Below are positions 7,885-12,786 of a DNA stretch of 14,523 bases, piece after piece. Location: NCBI GenBank assembly GCA_945874115.1, contig CAMCFD010000038.1:1-14523 (forward strand), in the 5' to 3' direction. The first letter of the stretch is position 1. Every line of letters begins with the position of its first letter. The translations under genes and the position numbers were made by a program. The notes under the pieces are model-generated. The model did no database searches. It saw only the letters and a list, made by a program, of their open reading frames with translations, and was not told where the DNA came from. This DNA is from Rickettsia typhi (lineage in GTDB: Bacteria > Pseudomonadota > Alphaproteobacteria > Rickettsiales > UBA1997).

Positions 7885-7925
7885 AAAAGCCTCGTTCCTA
7901 CAAATTTGTGGGGCGGGGTTTTTTT
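7885..7925 (+). terminator. Intrinsic terminator of recA
   Basis: The 5' arm (7885-7901) pairs with the 3' arm (7908-7922) through about 15 base pairs, including several G-U pairs and one bulged T. The loop is AAATTT and the arm ends in a run of seven T residues (7919-7925). It lies 25 bases after the recA stop codon. Confidence 0.85.
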
Positions 7926-8072
7926 CTTAGCTTAACTTGCGACAAATTTTAGAACTCGCCAGAAACTACACAAAAGCCACTTAAAAAGTCTCGACACACT
8001 CCCACAAATAGCGCGGATAAGCGATTCACTAAAGATTATTCACTCACGAAAAACATTATTTCAACAAAGCAC
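7926..8072. other. Intergenic region between the recA terminator and the tRNA promoter
   Basis: I see no gene, RNA fold or promoter of note in these 147 bases. The reading frame on the other strand from 8036 to 8311 crosses the tRNA region and is not considered real. Confidence 0.5.
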
Positions 8073-8100
8073 TTGCAATTTTTAACAATCACGCTAAAAT
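8073..8100 (+). promoter_or_regulatory. Promoter of the tRNA-Arg transcript
   Basis: TTGCAA (8073-8078), 16 bases, then TAAAAT (8095-8100). The predicted start near 8107 is only about 7 bases before the degenerate tRNA-like sequence at 8114, the layout of a stable-RNA promoter. No other good promoter is seen before the intact tRNA at 8284, so both probably share this transcript. Confidence 0.65.
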
Positions 8101-8113
8101 TGTCAGCCGTGTC

Positions 8114-8184
8114 GCACTCATAGCTCAATTGGGTTATGAACGATTGCGATCTCTGATCGCAAGGAATTGTATATAATTCCAGTG
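8114..8184 (+). pseudogene. Degenerate tRNA-Arg copy or tRNA-like element
   Basis: The first 19 bases copy the 5' end of the intact tRNA-Arg at 8284 with one change (acceptor base 7, A for G). Downstream the sequence diverges but can still be drawn as a cloverleaf. The D stem is GCTC (8123-8126) with GAAC (8138-8141), with one mismatch. The anticodon-like arm is a perfect 8-bp hairpin (8144-8151 with 8155-8162). The T-like arm is a perfect 6-bp hairpin (8163-8168 with 8175-8180). CACT (8115-8118) can pair with AGTG (8181-8184). It lacks U33, the TTCAAAT T-loop, a full acceptor stem and CCA, so it cannot be an ordinary tRNA. Confidence 0.6.
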
Positions 8185-8257
8185 AATAACGAGAAAAATT
8201 TATAATTTTTCTCCGGCGCAAGTCGTCTTCGAGGCTAAGCCGAGAAAAGCGACGCCG
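8144..8257 (+). repeat. Cluster of four consecutive inverted repeats before tRNA-Arg
   Basis: Four hairpins follow one another. The arms are 8144-8151/8155-8162 (8 bp, 3-base loop), 8163-8168/8175-8180 (6 bp), and 8191-8200/8204-8213 (10 bp, perfect, AT-rich). The last is a GC-rich one with CGGC (8214-8217) and GTCG (8222-8225) pairing with CGAC and GCCG (8250-8257), and an inner GGC-TAA-GCC (8233-8241). None has a terminal T-run, so they are not obvious terminators. They may be tRNA leader structures, a processed small RNA, or a palindromic repeat element like those in Rickettsia. Confidence 0.75.
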
Positions 8258-8283
8258 CGTTAACAAGTAAGGTTTTATTTTAC

Positions 8284-8360
8284 GCACTCGTAGCTCAATT
8301 GGATAGAGCATCTGACTACGGATCAGAAGGTTGTAGGTTCAAATCCCGCCGAGTGCGCCA
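8284..8360 (+). tRNA. tRNA-Arg (anticodon ACG)
   Basis: A full 77-base tRNA with encoded CCA (8358-8360). The acceptor stem GCACTCG/CGAGTGC pairs over 7 bp, the D arm is GCTC/GAGC, and the anticodon arm is TCTGA/TCAGA with loop CTACGGA and anticodon ACG. The T loop is TTCAAAT. ACG, with A34 normally converted to inosine by TadA, reads CGU, CGC and CGA. The T stem GTAGG/CCCGC contains one A-C mismatch (base 51 with 63), where a U-containing CCTGC would pair fully. No terminator is clear downstream. Confidence 0.96.
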
Positions 8361-8588
8361 AACATTTTTCACAAATCTCTCAATTATTTTGACTAAAAAT
8401 ATAGCTTAAAATTTCGCCTAACTGCGCCAAATCTCCACAAAATCTTACCAAAATTTCACCAACATAAACGCCACAATATCGCCGAAATTTCGTGCTTATT
8501 TTTTAATGAATTATCTTTCAACTAAAATTTATCCCCCTTCCCCAAAACAAAAAATTTGGTTTTCAAAAAATACCATTGCAACCTCACA
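8361..8588. other. AT-rich intergenic region with strong C-over-G excess
   Basis: No gene or stable fold is seen. The + strand is strikingly poor in G and contains repeated A/T tracts broken by CC or CCAC words. It leads into the promoter of the UPF0391 gene. Confidence 0.5.
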
Positions 8589-8617
8589 TTGAAAAAATAT
8601 TTCCACCGCATTAAATT
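8589..8617 (+). promoter_or_regulatory. Promoter of the UPF0391 gene
   Basis: TTGAAA (8589-8594), 17 bases, then TAAATT (8612-8617). Its -10 box lies within the palindrome at 8606-8625, which makes negative control by a dimeric repressor plausible. Confidence 0.55.
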
Positions 8618-8625
8618 TAATGTGG
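8606..8625. promoter_or_regulatory. Palindrome overlapping the -10 box, candidate operator
   Basis: A 20-base inverted repeat with arms CCGCATTAAA and TTTAATGTGG shows a single G-T imperfection. It covers the -10 element and the likely start site, and ends 26 bases before the GGAGG of the small membrane gene. It could be a repressor site or, in RNA, a hairpin near the leader start. Confidence 0.5.
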
Positions 8626-8660
8626 ATAAAGGTTATTTTATTAACAAAATTGGAGGTTTT

Positions 8661-8831
8661 ATGCTTAATTGGTCACTTAGTTTTCTAGTCTTGGCAATAA
8701 TTGCCGGATTACTGGGATTTACTGGCGTTGCGGGCACTGCTATGGGAATTGCGAAAGCTTTATTTGTGATTTTCTTGGTGATGTGGCTGATCGCACTAGT
8801 TATGGTATCATCGTTTTTTAAGAAGAAATAA
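8661..8831 (+). CDS. UPF0391 (DUF1328, YtjA-like) small membrane protein
   Basis: This 56-residue peptide has two hydrophobic helices (about 4-27 and 31-51) and a Lys-rich C-terminus (FFKKK). The glycine-rich first half, LGFTGVAGTAMGIAKALF (18-35), matches the UPF0391/DUF1328 family, whose E. coli member YtjA is 53 residues. The family sits in the inner membrane; its role is unknown. The start is fixed by TGGAGG (8651-8656) just before the ATG at 8661, one of only two clear Shine-Dalgarno sites in this window. A longer frame from 8556 exists but lacks such a site and would add a non-family extension. The gene has its own promoter with an overlapping palindrome and ends at a terminator shared with metK. 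Confidence 0.92.
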   Translation: MLNWSLSFLVLAIIAGLLGFTGVAGTAMGIAKALFVIFLVMWLIALVMVSSFFKKK

Positions 8832-8860
8832 TACCGAATCTTGTACAAATTTTCGACAAT

Positions 8861-8898
8861 AAAAAACCCGCCTTTAACCAAATAAAGACGGGTTTTTT
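8861..8898. terminator. Bidirectional terminator between UPF0391 gene and metK
   Basis: Arms AAAAAACCCG plus CTTTA and TAAAG plus CGGGTTTTTT pair with one C-A mismatch around a six-base loop. The six As on one side and six Ts on the other let it work in both directions. It serves the small membrane gene (+) and metK (-), whose stop codons lie 30 and 22 bases away. Confidence 0.9.
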
Positions 8899-8919
8899 AA
8901 AGAACTTTTGAGCAAAAAA

Positions 8920-10077
8920 CTAGGCCAATTCTTTCAATTTTTCTGCCAAGTCTGTTTTTTCCCACGAAAAACCACCGTCAGCTTCTGGAGCGCGACCGAA
9001 GTGTCCGTAAGCCGCAGTTCTTTTATAAATTGGCTTGTTTAAGCCAAGATGCGTGCGAATTGCGCGTGGCGATAAATCAACCAACTCATTGATTACTTTT
9101 ACGACGTCTTCGCCAGCAATGCCGCTGCCGTGGTTGTTGACATAAAGCGACAAAGGCTTAGAAACGCCAATTGCGTAAGAAATTTGGATTGTGCAACGAT
9201 CTGCAAGACCAGCCGAAACCACGTTTTTCGCCAAATAGCGCGCCATATAAGCCGCCGAGCGATCAACTTTAGTCGGATCTTTTCCAGAAAACGCACCACC
9301 ACCATGAGGAGCCGCGCCACCGTAAGTGTCAACGATGATTTTGCGTCCAGTTAATCCGGTGTCGCCGTCAGGTCCACCAATTACGAATTTTCCGGTCGGA
9401 TTCACCAAAAATTTATCGTCAGAGCACATCCAGCCTTTCGGCAAAGTTTGCTCTACATAAGGCTTGATAAGCTCGCGAACTTTTTGCGCAGTATATCCTT
9501 CTGGATGTTGAATTGAAACCAAAATTGTTTCCGCGCCAACAGGAACGCCATCAACATAGCGCAAAGTCACTTGACTTTTAGCGTCAGGCCCAAGACCAGC
9601 AAGCTTTCCGCTTTTAACTGCATCCATAATATTGTGCAAAACGCGGTGAGAATAATAAATCGCCGCCGGCATCAAAACGTCGGTTTCACGGCACGCATAG
9701 CCAAACATGATTCCCTGATCGCCCGCACCCTCGTCTTTACCAGCCGAAGCATCAACACCAACCGCAATATCCGCAGATTGCTCGTGAAGCAAATTAGTAA
9801 TTTCAAGATTTCTCCAATCGAAACCTTTTTGTTCATAACCAATTTCTTTTACAACGCCGCGGACTATGGCTTCGAAGTCGTTTTTAGAAATTTCAGGAGC
9901 TCGAATTTCACCGCCAATTACGATTCTGTTAGTTGTCGCAAAAGTCTCAATTGCAAGGCGCGAATAAGCATCTTTGGCTAAATAGGCATCAACCAATGCG
10001 TCAGAAATTTGATCGCAAATTTTATCGGGATGGCCCGCAGCAACAGATTCAGAGGTAAAAAGAAAATTCTTTGGCAT
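8920..10077 (-). CDS. metK: S-adenosylmethionine synthetase
   Basis: This 385-residue protein makes S-adenosylmethionine from methionine and ATP in the cytoplasm. All main family motifs are present: GHPDKICDQISDA (residues 15-27, catalytic His and K+/Mg2+ contacts), GAGDQGIMFGYA (117-128, methionine/ATP site), GGPDGDTGLTGRKI (234-247) and the P-loop-like GGGAFSGKDPTKVDRSAAYM (259-278). Length is normal for the family. A clear AGGAGA (10081-10086) precedes the ATG closely. It is the second gene of a minus-strand pair, 20 bases after the outer-membrane protein gene, and ends at the shared terminator. No SAM riboswitch fold is recognised in the gap or in the upstream leader. Confidence 0.98.
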   Translation of the reverse strand: MPKNFLFTSESVAAGHPDKICDQISDALVDAYLAKDAYSRLAIETFATTNRIVIGGEIRAPEISKNDFEAIVRGVVKEIGYEQKGFDWRNLEITNLLHEQSADIAVGVDASAGKDEGAGDQGIMFGYACRETDVLMPAAIYYSHRVLHNIMDAVKSGKLAGLGPDAKSQVTLRYVDGVPVGAETILVSIQHPEGYTAQKVRELIKPYVEQTLPKGWMCSDDKFLVNPTGKFVIGGPDGDTGLTGRKIIVDTYGGAAPHGGGAFSGKDPTKVDRSAAYMARYLAKNVVSAGLADRCTIQISYAIGVSKPLSLYVNNHGSGIAGEDVVKVINELVDLSPRAIRTHLGLNKPIYKRTAAYGHFGRAPEADGGFSWEKTDLAEKLKELA

Positions 10078-10097
10078 AAGTCTCCTAAAATAATAAT

Positions 10098-10727
10098 TTA
10101 AAATCTTTTAATATAACCAATTCTTACAGAAGTAAAATTTACATCAATAATATTTATTTTATCAATGTATCTTTGAACACTAAAACGAAACGCGTCTTGC
10201 GACTTTTCAAATGGCGCCAATTGAAAACCAAGCCCTAAAAAAGGATTTGTTTGGTGATCTTTTAGCTTAGAATATCGCCCAACACTTTCAAAAATCACCA
10301 ATGACGAAACCATGTCAGACAAGCCCGCTTCAGCAAAAAGCTCGAAGCTATCTTTTTCAATTGGCGCAAAAAATAATGCTGAAAAATTGTAATAATCCAT
10401 CTTAAAATGCGGATTCAGATAGACAAAATAATTTTGCAAACCAACATTATTTTCTAGGTCGGTTTGTGTCCAATTCGCATTAAAACCAAGGTTTTCATGA
10501 ATTCGCAAATGTGCGCCAAACGTAATATTTTCAATGCCTTCAAGCTGATCTCCTAAAGAAGGAGTTTTAAAATTAACGTTTACTCCGCCACTTGAAACTT
10601 CGGGCGCGCTATATTCTAGCGTTAACGACGGCCTTAAGAAAAACTCTTCAGCGCCAAACGCTTGATTTTGCGCATAAAAAAACACAGCAAAAATTGTGGC
10701 GAAAAAAATGCGGCCAAAATTATTCAT
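10098..10727 (-). CDS. Putative outer-membrane beta-barrel protein with signal peptide
   Basis: The protein has 209 residues. It starts with a typical signal peptide (basic N-terminus, hydrophobic core FFATIFAVFF at 8-17, cleavage likely around AFGA at 23-26). The mature part alternates polar and hydrophobic residues in strand-like stretches (for example LRPSLTLEYSA, ITFGAHLRI, FNANWTQTD, SVRIGYIKRF). It ends in aromatic Phe, the usual C-terminal signal for outer-membrane barrel assembly by Bam. The size suits an eight-stranded barrel like the OmpA/OmpW classes, but I cannot name a family. The start codon lacks a Shine-Dalgarno sequence and is chosen because it gives the signal peptide. It is upstream of metK in the same transcript, an unusual partner for a SAM synthetase. 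Confidence 0.75.
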   Translation of the reverse strand: MNNFGRIFFATIFAVFFYAQNQAFGAEEFFLRPSLTLEYSAPEVSSGGVNVNFKTPSLGDQLEGIENITFGAHLRIHENLGFNANWTQTDLENNVGLQNYFVYLNPHFKMDYYNFSALFFAPIEKDSFELFAEAGLSDMVSSLVIFESVGRYSKLKDHQTNPFLGLGFQLAPFEKSQDAFRFSVQRYIDKINIIDVNFTSVRIGYIKRF

Positions 10728-10774
10728 AAATTTTTGAAAATATTTAGGGGGCTCCCTGCAAGAAAATTGCGAAA

Positions 10775-10802
10775 AACATAGATGTCACAAATCCTACGTC
10801 AA
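10775..10802 (-). promoter_or_regulatory. Promoter of the outer-membrane protein-metK operon
   Basis: On the minus strand, TTGACG (10802-10797), 16 bases, then TATGTT (10780-10775). Transcription would begin near 10768, leaving a leader of about 40 bases. That leader contains a short GGGAGCCC inverted repeat and no Shine-Dalgarno sequence. Confidence 0.5.
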
Positions 10803-10836
10803 AATATTTAAAAAAGCAAGAAGATTCGAAAAAAAC

Positions 10837-10864
10837 TTGATTTTGTTTGAGAAATGTCTAAAAT
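10837..10864 (+). promoter_or_regulatory. Promoter of the tautomerase-lysE-queE operon
   Basis: TTGATT (10837-10842), 16 bases, then TAAAAT (10859-10864). The predicted start near 10871 coincides with the beginning of the AAGGCC leader hairpin. It leaves a 77-base leader before the ATG at 10948. Confidence 0.55.
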
Positions 10865-10871
10865 TCAACCT

Positions 10872-10907
10872 AAGGCCAAGATTCAAAGCCTTTTTACGGC
10901 CTTTTTT
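10872..10907 (+). terminator. Leader hairpins with two T-runs, possible attenuator
   Basis: AAGGCC (10872-10877) can pair either with GCCTT (10888-10892, followed by more T) or with GGCCTT (10898-10903, followed by more T). Each option is a short stem running into T residues, and the two exclude each other. The element lies between the predicted promoter and the first gene, so it may be an attenuator or a weak terminator of a short leader RNA. Stems of 5-6 bp are weak. Confidence 0.4.
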
Positions 10908-10947
10908 GGTCATTTTATAAGTCAATTTTGCCATTAAAATAAATTAT

Positions 10948-11319
10948 ATGCCCCACATTATTGTCGAACATTCTAGCGATATTTCAGAAAAAAACATTGT
11001 CGATTTCTTGCCAAAAATTCAACAAGAAATGGAAAAAATTCAAGGTGGAAATTTCTCTTTAGAAGCTTGCAAAGCGCGAACTTTAAGCTTTAAAAATTAT
11101 TTTGTTGGCGCAAAAAACCAAGAAAAATCAGCATTTTTTCACATCACGATCAAAATTTTAGCAGGAAGATCTCTTGAAATTAAACAAGAATTAGCACAAA
11201 AAATTGCAAAAATCACCGGAGATTTTCTAAAATTACAAAATATTACAAAAGACAGAACCGATTTAAGCGTTGATATCGTTGACATGGAAAAAGAAACTTA
11301 CCAAAAAATCACTTTTTAA
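10948..11319 (+). CDS. 5-carboxymethyl-2-hydroxymuconate isomerase-family tautomerase
   Basis: This 123-residue protein starts MPHIIVEHS, with Pro after the initiator Met as the expected catalytic base. It carries ITIKILAGRSLEIKQELA (67-84), closely matching the 'MTLKIGAGRSLESRQ' segment of E. coli HpaF/HpcD. The known family reaction is isomerisation of 5-carboxymethyl-2-hydroxymuconate in homoprotocatechuate breakdown. None of the other pathway genes is nearby, so the real substrate here may differ. It is the first gene of a three-gene operon: its TAA overlaps the next ATG by one base (TAATG), which indicates translational coupling to the exporter gene. The leader carries possible attenuator hairpins, and there is no Shine-Dalgarno sequence before the ATG. 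Confidence 0.88.
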   Translation: MPHIIVEHSSDISEKNIVDFLPKIQQEMEKIQGGNFSLEACKARTLSFKNYFVGAKNQEKSAFFHITIKILAGRSLEIKQELAQKIAKITGDFLKLQNITKDRTDLSVDIVDMEKETYQKITF

Positions 11320-11927
11320 TGACGTATTTTTTTCTAAAAAGCGTTATTATTGGCTTTTCGCTCGCTTCCGTGATTGGCCCAATTTCAATTTTATGCGTAA
11401 AACAAACAATTAGAAATGGTTATAAAGCCGGATTTGTTTCAACACTTGGAGCAACTACGGCCGAAGCATTTTACGCCGCCGTCGCAGCTTTTGGTTTGAC
11501 GATAATTTCTGATTTTTTAGTGAATAATCAATTTTATTTTCGTGTTTTTGGTGGCGCGTTTTTGCTTTATTTGGGCGTCAAAACAGTGTTTTCAAAATTG
11601 CCAAAATCACAAGATGTTAAGATGAAAAATAATTTATGGGCGAATTATTTTACCGTTACTTTTCTTACAGTCTCTAACCCACTCACGATAATTTTATTTC
11701 TCTCGGTTTTTGCAAGCTTAGGGCTTGGCGCTAACGACGCGATGAATCCATTCGTTATGACTTTTGGCATAGCGCTCGGATCAATACTTGCATACTCTTT
11801 GCTCATTTTAGTGGCGGCGGTTCTTAAGAAAAAAGCCAGCGACAGGGCTTTGGAAATTATTCACATCGCCTCAGGCCTTATGATTATTGGCTTCGCGCTT
11901 TATGCATTTTTTGGCGCATTTAAATAA
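11319..11927 (+). CDS. LysE/RhtB-family transporter
   Basis: This 202-residue membrane protein has about six hydrophobic helices. The N-terminal signature reads SVIGPISILCVKQTIRNGYK (residues 17-36), the LysE pattern 'GP-----r-----G-k-G', with IGP where many relatives have PGP. The second signature is TFLTVSNPLTIILF in the middle. Family members export amino acids or other small metabolites across the inner membrane. It differs from the LysE-type protein at 3471-4070, so the two are not recent duplicates. Its ATG overlaps the tautomerase stop by one base and queE follows after 11 bases. The exporter may therefore act on the tautomerase product, but that is inference from order alone. Confidence 0.88.
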   Translation: MTYFFLKSVIIGFSLASVIGPISILCVKQTIRNGYKAGFVSTLGATTAEAFYAAVAAFGLTIISDFLVNNQFYFRVFGGAFLLYLGVKTVFSKLPKSQDVKMKNNLWANYFTVTFLTVSNPLTIILFLSVFASLGLGANDAMNPFVMTFGIALGSILAYSLLILVAAVLKKKASDRALEIIHIASGLMIIGFALYAFFGAFK

Positions 11928-11938
11928 ATTATATAAAA

Positions 11939-12616
11939 ATGTTTGGAAAAAATAAAATTTTAAAACCAGAAAACGGCGATGGCTCTAGTTTAAAAGTGCA
12001 AGAAATTTTTGCGACATTTCAAGGTGAGGCCATTTATGCCGGCTGGCCTTCAGTTTTTGTCAGGCTTGGCGGCTGTAATCTCGCCTGCGATTTTTGCGAC
12101 ACCGAATTCGATAGTTTTGAAGAATTATCAATCGAAGAAATTATCGCAAAAGTTGTGAACTTATCAAGAAATTCGCAAGGCAAAACAACGCATAAACTTA
12201 TTGTCATCACCGGCGGAGAGCCTCTGCGCCAGCCAATAGCGCCACTTTGCCAGCGGCTGGTCGACGAAGGATTCCTCGTGCAAATCGAAACAAACGGCAC
12301 AATTTTTCGCGAACTTCCGCGCGAAGTGAAAATTATTTGCTCACCAAAAGTTGCGAACGGAAAATATCACACAATCAGGCCAGACCTGCTTTCGCGCATT
12401 GACGCGTTTAAGTTTATAATTTCGGTTGACAAGAAAGAATATAGCGATATTTTTGAAGTTGGACAATCACAAACCGACGCGGCGGTTTATTTACAACCGA
12501 TGGATGAATATGATGCCGCCAAAAACCTTGCTAATCAAAGGCTCACGCTAAAATTGGCCGAGGAATATGGCGCGCGAATTTCGCTGCAAACGCATAAAAT
12601 TTGGGGAATTGCCTAA
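11939..12616 (+). CDS. queE: 7-carboxy-7-deazaguanine synthase (radical SAM)
   Basis: The protein has 225 residues. The radical-SAM cluster motif is GGCNLACDFCDTEF (44-57) with Cys at 46, 50 and 53 (CxxxCxxC). It is preceded by the QueE-type EIFATFQGEAIYAGWPSVFV (22-41), where the substrate-binding FQGEG-like loop has Ala for the usual Gly. ITGGEPLRQ (90-98) is the SAM-contact GGEP motif, and the C-terminus SLQTHKIWGIA matches the family 'QTHK--g-' ending. QueE converts 6-carboxy-tetrahydropterin to 7-carboxy-7-deazaguanine with SAM, the third step to preQ0 and queuosine in tRNA. No queC, queD or queF lies in the window. MetK next door makes the required SAM, though this is a general cofactor. 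No Shine-Dalgarno sequence is seen. Confidence 0.95.
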   Translation: MFGKNKILKPENGDGSSLKVQEIFATFQGEAIYAGWPSVFVRLGGCNLACDFCDTEFDSFEELSIEEIIAKVVNLSRNSQGKTTHKLIVITGGEPLRQPIAPLCQRLVDEGFLVQIETNGTIFRELPREVKIICSPKVANGKYHTIRPDLLSRIDAFKFIISVDKKEYSDIFEVGQSQTDAAVYLQPMDEYDAAKNLANQRLTLKLAEEYGARISLQTHKIWGIA

Positions 12617-12786
12617 AACAACAATTTTATTTTAGACCAAAATTTTAAGTTGCAAAAATGGCTAAGAACCTCGCCAATCAATACTTCACATTAAAAATTC
12701 GCAAAAAACATAACGCGCCATTTTCATCTCAACTTCACAAATTTTGGATTTTTTAAGGATTTTTTCGCGAAGAAACCAATTTATTC
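12617..12786. other. Spacer between convergent queE and mnmG
   Basis: The sequence is AT-rich with no clear terminator hairpin. A 32-codon frame from the ATG at 12658 to 12756 has no Shine-Dalgarno sequence and no recognisable product. An eight-base palindrome TTCGCGAA lies near the mnmG end. Confidence 0.4.

Noticed and set aside
8036..8311. A 91-codon frame on the minus strand across the tRNA region.
   Set aside because: It covers the tRNA promoter, the tRNA-like element, the hairpins and part of tRNA-Arg on the opposite strand, has no Shine-Dalgarno site and no family features.
8556..8660. An upstream extension of the UPF0391 gene.
   Set aside because: It would place the promoter, palindrome and GGAGG site inside the coding region and add residues unknown in the family; the start at 8661 is better.
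9571..9981. A 136-codon frame antisense to metK.
   Set aside because: It is a shadow of a highly conserved gene; its protein has no recognisable features and no start signal.
10728..10774. A SAM riboswitch ahead of the operon that contains metK.
   Set aside because: The leader is only about 40 bases and shows just a short GGGAGCCC repeat, with no recognisable SAM-binding fold.
12658..12756. A 32-codon frame in the queE-mnmG spacer.
   Set aside because: It has no Shine-Dalgarno sequence, no promoter and no recognisable motif; a frame of this length is expected by chance.
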